Below, one piece after another: positions 54,796-63,755 of a stretch of DNA of 64,000 nucleotides (position 1 is the first letter of the stretch; each line of letters starts with the position of its first letter). The translations under genes were made by a program, and so were the position numbers. The notes under the pieces are model-generated. The model saw only the letters and a list, made by a program, of their open reading frames with translations, did not search any database and was not told the origin of the DNA. The stretch lies in the NCBI RefSeq assembly GCF_026000115.1, contig NZ_AP026867.1, positions 6,797,001 to 6,861,000 of the forward strand, in the 5' to 3' direction. Source of the stretch: Aureispira anguillae. Its GTDB lineage: Bacteria > Bacteroidota > Bacteroidia > Chitinophagales > Saprospiraceae.

Positions 54796-55557
54796 ATGAG
54801 TATTATAATTTCATTGTTGAATCATAAAGGAGGGGTTGGGAAAACTACCTCAGCAATTAATGTTGGTGCAGCGTTGGTACAGTTGGGCAAACGAGTTATG
54901 TTGGTAGATTTGGATCCGCAAGCTAATTTAACAATCTCCTTAGGGATTCCTCGCCAAAAAGTAACTATTTATGAAAATATACGAGGCGAAGCTGAAATAG
55001 CACCATTTACGGTCAAAGAAGGATTGGATGTCGTTACTTCTAATTTGGATTTGTCGGGAGCTGAAATGGAATTAATTAATGAAGCGGGGCGAGAATTTAT
55101 CTTGAGAGAGTTGTTTGAACCTTTGTCACATGATTATGATTATATCATCATTGATTGTCCTCCTTCTTTAGGTCTATTGACATTAAATGCCTTAACAACG
55201 AGTAATTATGTAATGATTCCTATGCAGACGGAATTTTTGGCATTGCAAGGAATTGTGAAAATCAAGCAAGTAACGGACAAAGTTCGTTTCCGATTGAACA
55301 AAAAACTCCAAATTGGAGGGGTTATTGCTACGATGTATGATCATAGAAAGGTATTAAATAGAGACATTGTTGGTACCATTGAAAAATTCTTTGGCGATAA
55401 GGTATTTAAAACTAAGATTCGAAGCAATGTTGCTTTGGCAGAAGCTCCAAGTGTTGGTAAGGATATCTTTGAATATAGCAAGTCGAGTAATGGTGCTACC
55501 GATTATTTGGCACTGGCAAAAGAAATTATAGAACGAATTGAAACCGTTCCTGCTTAA
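54796..55557 (+). CDS. ParA/Soj-family ATPase
   Basis: The protein is 253 aa in the chromosomal-type (short) ParA family, without an N-terminal HTH. Deviant Walker A NHKGGVGKTTSAINV with the signature Lys (residues ~10-17), Walker A' LVDLDPQANLT, Walker B IIIDCPPSLGLLTLNAL, and switch-like FLALQGIVKIKQ. It moves or positions DNA or a protein cargo via nucleoid-bound ATP dimers. The only partner candidate is the RHH protein encoded 59 nt downstream; no classical ParB is adjacent. Confidence 0.9.
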   Translation: MSIIISLLNHKGGVGKTTSAINVGAALVQLGKRVMLVDLDPQANLTISLGIPRQKVTIYENIRGEAEIAPFTVKEGLDVVTSNLDLSGAEMELINEAGREFILRELFEPLSHDYDYIIIDCPPSLGLLTLNALTTSNYVMIPMQTEFLALQGIVKIKQVTDKVRFRLNKKLQIGGVIATMYDHRKVLNRDIVGTIEKFFGDKVFKTKIRSNVALAEAPSVGKDIFEYSKSSNGATDYLALAKEIIERIETVPA

Positions 55558-55616
55558 TGTAGGTAACTAAAACTTAATCGGTTTTTACTGAAATAACCCA
55601 CTGTATTTTTTATCGA

Positions 55617-56156
55617 ATGAGTCGTAAAAACAATAAAAAGAAATCATTTTCAGATAATTTGGAATTTTTATTCCAAGAAAGGATGCTTGACGATAATGCG
55701 CAAGACAACCTTACTATGATTGAAAACGACAAAAAGGATAAAAAAACAGCCAAAACTAAAACAAAAGGGGGCGCAACGGCTGCCAAAAAATCTACTGCCA
55801 AAAAAAGAAAACCTGCCTCCAAAACGAATCGAAAATCTTTTTCGAATAACCTAGAACGCTTTTTTAAAGATAGCATTGATGGGGTTTTGGATGGCGTTGT
55901 GACAGATGTAAAACGCAGTATGGTTGGTAAGGGAAAACGAAAGGCTATTGGAATTGATTTGTTGATTAAACGAACAACGGAAGATAATCTAAAACAAAAA
56001 TCAACCAAAGCCGATTCTCAAACTAAGCGAGTGACGGTTGTCTTGGATACCGCCAAACTGGAAGAACTCAAGCGCATTGCTAAAGAGGAAAAACGTAGAC
56101 TGCATCAAATTATTGGAGAGTTGGTCGCCGAATATATTGATGAGGTTAAACGATAA
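55617..56156 (+). CDS. RHH-domain partner protein of ParA with duplicated KSFS motif
   Basis: The protein is 179 aa, strongly basic. Residues 9-19 (KSFSDNLEFLF) and 73-83 (KSFSNNLERFF) are two copies of one motif, separated by a Lys/Ala/Thr-rich unstructured linker (38-72). KRKAIGIDLLIKRT (108-120) recalls the 'GxDxLI' box near ParB N-termini. The C-terminal ~45 residues (KRVTVVLDTAKLEELKRIAK...) form a ribbon-helix-helix domain that should dimerise and bind DNA. The gene lies right behind parA, so it is the likely centromere-binding or cargo-adaptor partner. No family is recognised for the whole protein. Confidence 0.75.
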   Translation: MSRKNNKKKSFSDNLEFLFQERMLDDNAQDNLTMIENDKKDKKTAKTKTKGGATAAKKSTAKKRKPASKTNRKSFSNNLERFFKDSIDGVLDGVVTDVKRSMVGKGKRKAIGIDLLIKRTTEDNLKQKSTKADSQTKRVTVVLDTAKLEELKRIAKEEKRRLHQIIGELVAEYIDEVKR

Positions 56157-56201
56157 TAGATAATTTGAATTAGCAAAAGATTTTTTCTTTTGCTAATTTT
56201 T

Positions 56202-56984
56202 TTATTGCTCACATAGCTCAAATACAGCATCTTTGTTATGGCAAAAGTAGAAGGTAATAAAATTGAATAAGTTTTCATTTTCATAATTAGAAAAATACTT
56301 TCCTCCATTCTTTTCTAACACTTCATATTTTTTTTCCATCAAAATATTACTTTTCCCTTCATTTAAATTTAATTTATAAGCAAAAATAGTTCGCATATTA
56401 GTACTGTCATTTATGCTATAGGATTCTTCCGTTCTAATTAAAATATCTTTGATTATAAGGGCAGGCAATTCGTTTAAGTCTACTTCTAATTGTTGAATAG
56501 TAATTTTTTTCGTCAACTTTTTGAGGTAAAAAAAATAGGATCTTCCTAGACCGTCAGGAACCGTCAATATTGCAGTATTATCATCTAAATAGTGAATTAT
56601 TTTAGATTGTACATGATCATTTTTTTTTGTCAGGATATTGAAAAAACCGTATTCTAAAGCTTCTTTATGGATTATATCAAAATCAATACTATCAGTACTA
56701 CTCCCTATTTGAAATCTAATATAGTTATTAGGTAACCACTCTATTTTCCAATTTTCATTATTTACTAAACGATCAACTAATAGCACCCCATACGTATAGC
56801 AATTAGGATAATCTGATTCTTTTAAATTCCAAGCTTTAGGTTGAATAAAGTCCTCTTTAGGGAAATCATAAAAACAACAACTGGAAGTAAGACATAGAAC
56901 CCCAATTAAAACAATTATTATGGAATTTGTAATGTCTCTAAGTAGCCTACAACCTCTGTGTACATAATATATAGCTCGTTCCAT
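56202..56984 (-). CDS. Hypothetical lipoprotein
   Basis: The protein is 260 aa. An unusually long N-region with Arg (MERAIYYVHRGCRLLRDITN) precedes the hydrophobic core SIIIVLIGVLCL and lipobox TSSC; the true start may be further downstream at a non-ATG codon. The mature part has no recognised family. It overlaps the 3' end of a frameshifted small gene by ~67 nt on the same strand, suggesting translational coupling. Envelope lipoprotein by inference. Confidence 0.65.
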   Translation of the reverse strand: MERAIYYVHRGCRLLRDITNSIIIVLIGVLCLTSSCCFYDFPKEDFIQPKAWNLKESDYPNCYTYGVLLVDRLVNNENWKIEWLPNNYIRFQIGSSTDSIDFDIIHKEALEYGFFNILTKKNDHVQSKIIHYLDDNTAILTVPDGLGRSYFFYLKKLTKKITIQQLEVDLNELPALIIKDILIRTEESYSINDSTNMRTIFAYKLNLNEGKSNILMEKKYEVLEKNGGKYFSNYENENLFNFITFYFCHNKDAVFELCEQ

Positions 56985-57213
56985 TCTGTTTGAATTTTAT
57001 TTTTTCTATCATTTAGTTCTTTTAGCCAGAGATTATTTCCTTCCATTTTTGCCTCTAGAATAAAAGCATTTAGCAGCAATTTTTTCTAGCTTCAATAGCT
57101 TCAGGGCTATTATCTACAAATTCAGATAAATCGTTTTCGCTATAACTTGTATAACCTTGGTTGAGGTTTGTTAATCCTGTATTTTCTTTTTCATAATCTT
57201 TTTCCAAACCCAT
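56918..57213 (-). pseudogene. Small protein gene with a frameshift, overlapping the lipoprotein start
   Basis: ATG at 57213 opens MGLEKDYEKENTGLTNLNQG then YTSYSENDLSEFVDNSPEA and stops after 47 codons (57070). If one A is added to the A6 run (minus strand of T6 at 57080-57085), the frame continues ARKKLLLNAFILEAKMEGNN then LWLKELNDRKNKIQTEWNEL and ends IQIP-like at 56918. The total would be ~98 aa, acidic and helical. No family is recognised. Either a base-calling deletion or a real single-base frameshift. Confidence 0.5.
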
Positions 57214-57353
57214 TGGTAACTATTTTTAGCAATATTTATATTATTGATTTACTTTGAATATCAGATTTTTAGATCTTTATAGCAAAGAAACTCGTTCTTT
57301 TTTAATAACTTAAGCTGCTTTTTTAAAACAACTTCATTAAAAATAGATTGATC

Positions 57354-57893
57354 ATGAGTAATCGAAAGTTAGTATTATATATTAGTATGAGTTTGGATGG
57401 GTTTATTGCTACCAAGGAGGATGATATTTCTTGGTTGTCTATAGTAGAGAAAGAGGGGGAAGATTATGGCTATGCGGCCTTTACCTCCAGTGTGGATGCT
57501 TATATCGTTGGCAGTAAAACTTATGAAACGGTCTTAACATTAACGAATGGAGTGTTTCCACAAGCGGAGCAGTTTGATTGTTACGTAATTACTAGAAAAG
57601 AAAGACCAAGCGAAAATGGAATCACATTTTACAATCGTCCCATTGAGGAGTTAATTGCGGAGTTAAAAAGCAAAGCAGGAAAGAATATTTATTGTGATGG
57701 AGGGGCGCAAATCGTAAAAATGTTGATGGATAAAGATTTGATCGACGAGTACATTGTCTCAATTATTCCAATCGTTTTGGGAGATGGAAAGCGTTTATTT
57801 AAAGGAGAGACAAAACGAATTAACTTGAAGGCAATCTCAACCAAACAATACGAATCGGGCTTGATTCAAATACATTATGTAAAAGAACAGTAG
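57354..57893 (+). CDS. Dihydrofolate-reductase-family (RibD C-terminal-like) protein
   Basis: The protein is 179 aa from ATG 57354 (MSNRKLVLYISMSLDGFIAT). RibD_C/YyaP-type fold: SMSLDGFIATKEDDISW, YIVGSKTYETVL, CDGGAQIVKMLMDKDLIDEY and IIPIVLGDGKRLF. It is expected to bind NADPH and reduce a pterin, flavin precursor or other substrate; true DHFR residues are not conserved, so substrate is open. A solitary end of MITE family E (57321-57340) lies just upstream. Confidence 0.85.
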   Translation: MSNRKLVLYISMSLDGFIATKEDDISWLSIVEKEGEDYGYAAFTSSVDAYIVGSKTYETVLTLTNGVFPQAEQFDCYVITRKERPSENGITFYNRPIEELIAELKSKAGKNIYCDGGAQIVKMLMDKDLIDEYIVSIIPIVLGDGKRLFKGETKRINLKAISTKQYESGLIQIHYVKEQ

Positions 57894-57912
57894 GCTATTG
57901 TTATGAATGATC

Positions 57913-59319
57913 TTATAACAGCTCTAATTGCTCCAACAACCAAGAACGAGTTGTGAGGACTGCCGTTTGTTCAATTTCTAGTTTTAGTTTTGCTTTTGCA
58001 GCTTTATCAAAGGGATTCACTCGCACCAATTTTTGTGTATAACGAGTGACATTATTGTAATTTTCTTTGTGATACCCTACCACCTCTTTGCGTCGCAAGT
58101 ACATTTTTAGGCTATCTAATAGCGACTCTAAAGCATCAAACTCCTTGGTTTCATAGTAAATTCGTAATAAGAGCACCTTACAAGATAATATTCTTAAGAT
58201 GTCTTTGGTTTGTATTTGTACCAAGAGTTGTTGCGCCTTTTTGTACTGTTTTTGAGCATAAAACAATTTTGCCAAACACTCCTGAAAAACGCCTTCTCGT
58301 TCTTCTTGGACAATTCTATTTTTGTATTCATAAATAAATTGTTCTACCCATTCATAATGCGTCATTTGTATCCCAATACTGATCATATTGTTATAGGTAA
58401 AAGGAGTTAAAATGCCATCTTCCAATAAATAACCTTGTGTAATACCTGTTTTGTATAATTCATAGGCTTTTTCTAGATGCCATTGTGAGCCCGTATTTAA
58501 TTTTTTGATGGTATAATTAATGGCTAAAAGATACAATTCTCGTATTTCTTGTGGAGGAAACACAGGAGCATAATCCCTTAAGTAATCCATCATTTTTTGG
58601 AAATAATGATCTGCCTTTTCCGTTGTGGTAAAGGATTGATAACAATAATAATAAAGACCAATAGCAGGGATTTTTAAGTAATCTAATTCTTTGACCTGTT
58701 CTAAGACTACCTCTAACATTTTGGGCTGGTAATCCATTTTAAAAACGACCAATCTAGAATATAATAGGCATGCTTTTCGTAATTTGTCGGCAAAATATTG
58801 AATATCTAGCGCATCAGATAACTCTTGCAAGTTGAGAGAGCTAGTGCGCTGTTCTTGTTCTGCGGCATTGAAGTGGAGGGTTTCCAATTCGTAGGCAAAA
58901 CGCAAACTTTTCCAATTTTGAGTGGATAGAGATTGAGCATTTTGTTTGGTATTTTTGATGCCTTTGTTTAATAACTTAAAAAGTTTACGCTCTCTGAGAT
59001 TTTCTAATAATAAAAGATCTGCTTTGCCTTCTGTTTTTTGCAATTGATCGTAAATTAAAAAATGCTCAACGGCAACTAGAAGTCGATGGATGATTTGACG
59101 CATTTTTCCATCGTTATAAGGCGACTTGGGATAAATACTTGCCCAAGCAAGGGGTTTTGTTAAATATTGCTCTTTTAAGTCCATTTCCCATAAAAAATCG
59201 TACAAATCACAGACATCTTTTCGCTGATTATTGATTGAACAAGCAATCCAAGCTTGGCAATGCCGTTTTTCTTTACTTGAAAAGGTGCGAAGAATGTTAA
59301 TTAATTTAGATTTATTCAT
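57913..59319 (-). CDS. Hypothetical all-helical protein
   Basis: The protein is 468 aa, cytoplasmic and predicted almost entirely alpha-helical, with TPR-like stretches (AKLFYAQKQYKKAQQLLVQI, LLLRIYYETKEFDALESLLD). The start is MNKSKLINILRTFSSKEKRH. No enzyme motif or known domain is recognised. TPR-like repeats suggest a scaffold or regulator. The 3' end lies 19 nt from the convergent reductase gene. Confidence 0.7.
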   Translation of the reverse strand: MNKSKLINILRTFSSKEKRHCQAWIACSINNQRKDVCDLYDFLWEMDLKEQYLTKPLAWASIYPKSPYNDGKMRQIIHRLLVAVEHFLIYDQLQKTEGKADLLLLENLRERKLFKLLNKGIKNTKQNAQSLSTQNWKSLRFAYELETLHFNAAEQEQRTSSLNLQELSDALDIQYFADKLRKACLLYSRLVVFKMDYQPKMLEVVLEQVKELDYLKIPAIGLYYYCYQSFTTTEKADHYFQKMMDYLRDYAPVFPPQEIRELYLLAINYTIKKLNTGSQWHLEKAYELYKTGITQGYLLEDGILTPFTYNNMISIGIQMTHYEWVEQFIYEYKNRIVQEEREGVFQECLAKLFYAQKQYKKAQQLLVQIQTKDILRILSCKVLLLRIYYETKEFDALESLLDSLKMYLRRKEVVGYHKENYNNVTRYTQKLVRVNPFDKAAKAKLKLEIEQTAVLTTRSWLLEQLELL

Positions 59320-59632
59320 TACTCTATATTAGATATGAAAAACGAAATTTTAATTTTGCTATTAAAAGTAACTGATATTATACTATTTATGAAATAAAAT
59401 GCCTAAATAATGATAAACAAATGTAATATATTGTATTTGATCAAGATAATATTTATAGTGAAGTTTGTAGAGTAGAATATAAGAATTTTTTGAAGAGCAA
59501 TTAGCTCACTACTTCACGATTTAACCCCACAATTAATTCACGAAGTGAACCTATTTTAAGGTGATGATAAACCTATAAATAGACGTTAAGTTTTGAGAGT
59601 GGTTTGGGAACAGCACAATCTATATAATTGTT
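59320..59632. other. Divergent intergenic region with a degenerate palindrome
   Basis: 313 bp. Near 59509-59545, CTACTTCACGA ... TTCACGAAGTG form an imperfect inverted repeat related to the TACTTCGTGG ends of the palindromic family. No gene and no clear promoter was identified. Confidence 0.45.
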
Positions 59633-62554
59633 ATGAATAAGAAATACATTTCGAGCCTATTATTAATCTTTATCTTAGTTTGGCAAGTACAAGCACAAGA
59701 ATGGACTAGAAAACTAGATGGGCCTCAACTCCCAAGTTTACCTTGGGCAAGCTCTATGTTTGATGGTGAAGATGTGGTTGAGACAAGTAATGGTGGTTAT
59801 GTTATGGCAGGGATACAATCTTATGCAACAGGAGCCATTCGAGATTACCCAACTTTGGTAAAGGTAGATGCACAGGGATTTACGCTTTGGGAAAAAAGCT
59901 ATTTTTCAGATAGTGCTAATGTTGTTGGCTTCTCAAAATTGGCATTGCTAGAAATGCCCAATACGAATTTATTATTGGCAGGGGCAAATATGGGGCTGAT
60001 TCATCTGATTCAAACCAATTCTTTGGGAGATACCTTGTGGACTAAAACCTACAATAGTTATTGTACGCAGGGAGGAGGTCCTTGTACTATTGATAATATT
60101 AGTTTAGAAGCTACTTTAGATGGTAACTATATATTGGCAATAGGATCTCATATTACGTTAGGTGCCCCAATAGATCTTCTCCAAACACAGTTAATCAAAA
60201 TTACGCCTACAGGCATTATAATATGGAACAAAACCTATCAAGATGTTTGGACGGAAGCAATGAAACCGACCTTGGATGGAGGCTATATTTTAGCAGGGCT
60301 TAAAGATCATACTCCTATGTTATACAAGGTGGATCTAAATGGGGACAGTACTTGGGTACATACCTATAGTGGAACTACGATGTCTAGTTTGCATAGTGTA
60401 GTACAGCATCCAGATAGTTCTTATGTTGTTGTAATGGAGACCCATGGTATTGCTGGAACAACCCCTACCATTGCTAAGATAGATAAGACAGGAGCGAATA
60501 TACTTTGGACGACTTTGGATATAGGGGCGACACTAGGCGGCGCTACAGGAAGAGCAATGCATGTAGCTTATGATCCAGCTGGTTATTATGTCGTAACAGG
60601 GAGCCGATTTTTTCCCCATGCTATACTTAATATAATGTTGGATATTGCTATGGTGGTGAAGTTGGATTTGGCTGGAAATGTTCTATTGGAGCGCTCCTTT
60701 GATGAAAGTACAGCAAATGAGGGTAAGGTGATACGTCCAACCAATAGTCACGGCTATATTATGGTCGGAGATTATAGCAGTAAAGCTTATTTAGTTAAAA
60801 TAGATTCCTTATTAAATCGAGCCCATCATCGAGTACAGGGATATGTATACAAAGATGATAATGCGAGTTGTATTCAAGATAGTGCAGAATTAGGGCTTGC
60901 GAATTGGATGATAGAAATAAAAAGGGCAGATGGCACTGTTGTTTATGCTACAACAGATAGTACAGGCTATTATGATGTTGAAGTAGATACGGGGGCTTTT
61001 ACTGTTAAGGTGAACCTTCCTAATACATTATGGGGATTGTGCATTGACAGTGTAAACTTAGTTTCTACCCAACTCCATAATTCGGACACGCTTCATTTTG
61101 GAGCTAGAGGGCTGTTTAGTTGCCCTTCCCTAAATGTGGATATTTCTACTTCCTTATTGAGACGTTGTTCAACAACTGTTTATACGGTTTCATATTGTAA
61201 TAGTGGAACGGCGGATGCACTCAATGCTACGATAGATGTTACCTTAGATACCACTCTGACCTTAGTTCACTCTAGTATCTCATGGGGAGCAGTAACAGGG
61301 GGAGGAATCAACACTTTTTTGTTTAATATGGGAACGATTCCAGCAGGAGCTTGTGGTTCTTTTACCATAACAACCTCCGTTAGTTGTTATGCCCAATTGG
61401 GAGCAACCCATTGCGTACAAGCACACATTTATCCAGATACTTTGTGTGGAAATAGCAGCCCATTTTGGGATCAATCGGATATAGATGTAAAGGGAACCTG
61501 TTATGGAGATAGCATTGTGTATTTCATTCGAAATATTGGAACGGGGCCAATGGGAGCGACTCGGCAGTATTTTGTTACAGAAGATCATGTCATGTTATTT
61601 ATTCGAAATTTTAACCTTGGTCCTGGGGATAGCATCAGAGAAGTAATACATACGACCAATGGTGCTGCTTATCGTTTGCAGGCAGAAGAGGATGCCAATC
61701 ATCCGCATAGTGCTTATAGTGCTTTGGGGGTTACAATGTGTGTAGCAGATCCCTTAAATTCGAATATGTCTGTGGGGGTATTAGGTCAATATATAGAAGA
61801 TGATGGAAGTCCAGCTATATCTATTGATTGTCAGCAAAATGTTGGATCGTGGGACCCTAACGATAAACGTGGAATACCAAGGGGATATGGCGCTACTCAT
61901 GCGATTGAAGTGAATACAGATTTAGAGTACCATATTCGGTTTCAAAATACAGGAACAGATACCGCTTTTAGTGTTGTAATATCAGATACCTTGTCCAGTT
62001 ATTTAGATCCTTTAACTGTGGTTGCTGGCGCTAGCAGTCATCCTTATCAATGGGAGTTAAAAGATGATGGTATCTTGGTCTTTACATTTAACCCGATAAA
62101 ATTGCCAGATAGTACTGCTAATGAACCTGCTTCTCATGGCTTTGTGAAGTTTAAGATTAAGCAACGTCCTGATCTTCCTTTGGGAACAGTGATTTATAAC
62201 ACGGCAGCTATTGTTTTTGATCGAAATCCACCTGTATTGACCAATACAACTTTTCATACATTAGAAGAGGATTTTATTATCGATCTAGTAAAAATTATTG
62301 ATAGACCCGAAACCACTATTGATGTTTATCCCAATCCTTTTCAGGAAGAGGCGAGGGTTGTTGTAAAGGGAGAGGACTTTGCTAAACTAGAAATTAGAAT
62401 TGTAGATGCAATGGGTAGAGAAGTAGGGTACCAGCAGGTAAGATCAAAACAAACAATTAACATTCAACGAAAAAATCTCAATGCTGGGGTTTATTTCTTT
62501 CAGTTGATTGGGGATGATGAACTTATTGGAACAGGAAAAATTATAGCGAAATAA
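59633..62554 (+). CDS. T9SS-sorted protein with delta-60-like repeats and DUF11/DUF7619-type domain
   Basis: The protein is 973 aa with a signal peptide (~21 residues, ending VQAQ). Residues ~25-390 carry propeller-like repeats (VVETSNGGYVMAG, PTLDGGYILAGLKDH, KVDLNGDSTWVHTY). An SdrD-B-like domain at ~400-480 (YVYKDDNASCIQDSAELGL) is followed by CARDB/DUF11-like beta-domains and the segment WDPNDKRGIPRGYG...YHIRFQNTGTDTAF, typical of a domain placed before T9SS sorting domains. The type A sorting domain starts VYPNPFQEEARVVVKG. The product is a large surface protein of unknown ligand, co-transcribed with the small lipoprotein gene 18 nt downstream. Confidence 0.85.
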   Translation: MNKKYISSLLLIFILVWQVQAQEWTRKLDGPQLPSLPWASSMFDGEDVVETSNGGYVMAGIQSYATGAIRDYPTLVKVDAQGFTLWEKSYFSDSANVVGFSKLALLEMPNTNLLLAGANMGLIHLIQTNSLGDTLWTKTYNSYCTQGGGPCTIDNISLEATLDGNYILAIGSHITLGAPIDLLQTQLIKITPTGIIIWNKTYQDVWTEAMKPTLDGGYILAGLKDHTPMLYKVDLNGDSTWVHTYSGTTMSSLHSVVQHPDSSYVVVMETHGIAGTTPTIAKIDKTGANILWTTLDIGATLGGATGRAMHVAYDPAGYYVVTGSRFFPHAILNIMLDIAMVVKLDLAGNVLLERSFDESTANEGKVIRPTNSHGYIMVGDYSSKAYLVKIDSLLNRAHHRVQGYVYKDDNASCIQDSAELGLANWMIEIKRADGTVVYATTDSTGYYDVEVDTGAFTVKVNLPNTLWGLCIDSVNLVSTQLHNSDTLHFGARGLFSCPSLNVDISTSLLRRCSTTVYTVSYCNSGTADALNATIDVTLDTTLTLVHSSISWGAVTGGGINTFLFNMGTIPAGACGSFTITTSVSCYAQLGATHCVQAHIYPDTLCGNSSPFWDQSDIDVKGTCYGDSIVYFIRNIGTGPMGATRQYFVTEDHVMLFIRNFNLGPGDSIREVIHTTNGAAYRLQAEEDANHPHSAYSALGVTMCVADPLNSNMSVGVLGQYIEDDGSPAISIDCQQNVGSWDPNDKRGIPRGYGATHAIEVNTDLEYHIRFQNTGTDTAFSVVISDTLSSYLDPLTVVAGASSHPYQWELKDDGILVFTFNPIKLPDSTANEPASHGFVKFKIKQRPDLPLGTVIYNTAAIVFDRNPPVLTNTTFHTLEEDFIIDLVKIIDRPETTIDVYPNPFQEEARVVVKGEDFAKLEIRIVDAMGREVGYQQVRSKQTINIQRKNLNAGVYFFQLIGDDELIGTGKIIAK

Positions 62555-62572
62555 TCAATAAATCCAATTATT

Positions 62573-62977
62573 ATGAAAAGTAGAATTTTAAAAACGAATT
62601 TGTTTGCTTTTGCATTGATGTTACTCTTTGTAAGTTGTACAAAAGACGCAGAGAAGGTGGTTGTTTCTCCATTGGATGGAGAATGGAATCTAACAGCTTA
62701 CTCGGCAGGACTTATGGGGATAGAATCGTTTGCCAAAGATGATATAACTTGGACATTCAACTCCAGTAATAATACTGTTGATGTTCTAATTAATACAACC
62801 TTGAGTGCAAATTCTTATGTATCCATAAAAACAACCAGTACTCATAGTTATAGTGTTAATGGATCAAAAATAACAATAGGAACATCTGAATACGATTTCT
62901 ATTTTCAACGTGGAGATTTGATTTTATCCGATCATCCAGAGGTGGACGGTCCCATGATTAAGTTTGAGCGAGATTAA
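62573..62977 (+). CDS. Lipocalin-like lipoprotein
   Basis: The protein is 134 aa with a lipoprotein signal and lipobox VSC (Cys ~22). The mature part is a small beta-barrel of the lipocalin-like type (LDGEWNLTAYSAG... to IKFERD) common in this phylum. It starts 18 nt after the 973-aa T9SS gene. Ligand unknown. Confidence 0.75.
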   Translation: MKSRILKTNLFAFALMLLFVSCTKDAEKVVVSPLDGEWNLTAYSAGLMGIESFAKDDITWTFNSSNNTVDVLINTTLSANSYVSIKTTSTHSYSVNGSKITIGTSEYDFYFQRGDLILSDHPEVDGPMIKFERD

Positions 62978-63062
62978 TTAGATCGTTGCACGTTAGATTT
63001 TAGACCTTATAACAGCTTAAAGGCAAGCGGTCTACTAAGATCGAAACATGATTTTAGCTTAG

Positions 63063-63230
63063 ACAATACTTTATAAGTCTCCTTTACCTGCTTTGTTTGG
63101 TACTCAGATTATTTTAATAAAACAACCGTGCGAAGAGTATATCCATATTGGTGAAGATGTTCCTTTTGAAACATTAAAGGAATGCCAAGATTGTCTTTGC
63201 AGTCGTCTTGTCGGAAATGAAAACAATTGA
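63063..63230 (+). pseudogene. Possible gene remnant or unannotated small ORF
   Basis: An open frame after TAG (63060-63062) reads YKSPLPALFGTQIILIKQPC then EEYIHIGEDVPFETLKECQD and CLCSRLVGNENN before TGA. Four Cys and ordinary amino-acid composition look coding, but no ATG is present; TTG at 63093 would give 45 aa. Probably the 3' end of a degraded gene, or a short protein with a non-ATG start. Confidence 0.35.
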
Positions 63231-63301
63231 TCGAAAGGTTGATAAAGGAATGCTTGGGAGCTTTTTATTAGGACTTCTAGGTTGAATAGCTTGTTAAAAT
63301 T

Positions 63302-63334
63302 ACCTCTAGTGGTGGGACACTAGAGGTTTTGTTT
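63302..63334 (+). terminator. Strong terminator in the gap before the Kazal gene
   Basis: ACCTCTAGTG (63302-63311) and CACTAGAGGT (63318-63327), followed by TTTGTTT. It lies ~70 nt after the possible small ORF, which supports a transcript ending here. Confidence 0.75.
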
Positions 63335-63431
63335 ATTTAGAATAGAAGTTTATTTTTAATATTTGCTTTTCTGCTATAGAATGTTTTTGTATGTTTGTGG
63401 TTTATTATTATAAGTAAAAATAAAATTCATT

Positions 63432-63686
63432 ATGAAGACACCACACAAACTATCCTTTTTTGCACTACTAATTACTATTTTTATGTTGATGGGCTGCGAA
63501 AGAGAGGCAGCAGTTATTATTCCTAAATGTGTAGAGCGCCCCCAACCTAATTGTTATTGCCCAATGGTATACGATCCAGTTTGTGGCTGTAATGGGGTAA
63601 CCTATAGTAATGGCTGTGTAGCAGGTTGTAATGGGATAGTAGATTATACCAAAGGAGCTTGTAACAGCAATCATAACACAATGTAG
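63432..63686 (+). CDS. Kazal-type serine protease inhibitor-like lipoprotein
   Basis: The protein is 84 aa with lipobox LMGC (Cys ~22). The mature part has the Kazal pattern C-x-CPxxYDPVCGxNGxTYxNxCxAxC: YCPMVYDPVCGCNGVTYSNG then CVAGCNGIVDYTKGAC. Six or more cysteines fit three disulfides. It is anchored on the outer surface and may inhibit host or rival serine proteases, or its own secreted ones. A TAnnTTTG box (TATGTTTG, 63390-63397) lies upstream. Confidence 0.85.
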   Translation: MKTPHKLSFFALLITIFMLMGCEREAAVIIPKCVERPQPNCYCPMVYDPVCGCNGVTYSNGCVAGCNGIVDYTKGACNSNHNTM

Positions 63687-63716
63687 TAACGAACCTACAT
63701 GAAATAAAATGAGAGC

Positions 63717-63751
63717 GTAGTAACAAATTTATTTTGTTACTACTTTTTTTT
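63717..63751 (+). terminator. Terminator of the Kazal gene
   Basis: GTAGTAACAAA (63717-63727) and TTTGTTACTAC (63733-63743) with a 5-nt loop, followed by T8. Confidence 0.88.
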
Positions 63752-63755
63752 CAAA

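Noticed and set aside
57321-57340. TTTTAAAACAACTTCATTAA as a full third copy of element E
   Set aside because: Only one end matches; no second terminal repeat or interior was found, so it is at most a solitary end.
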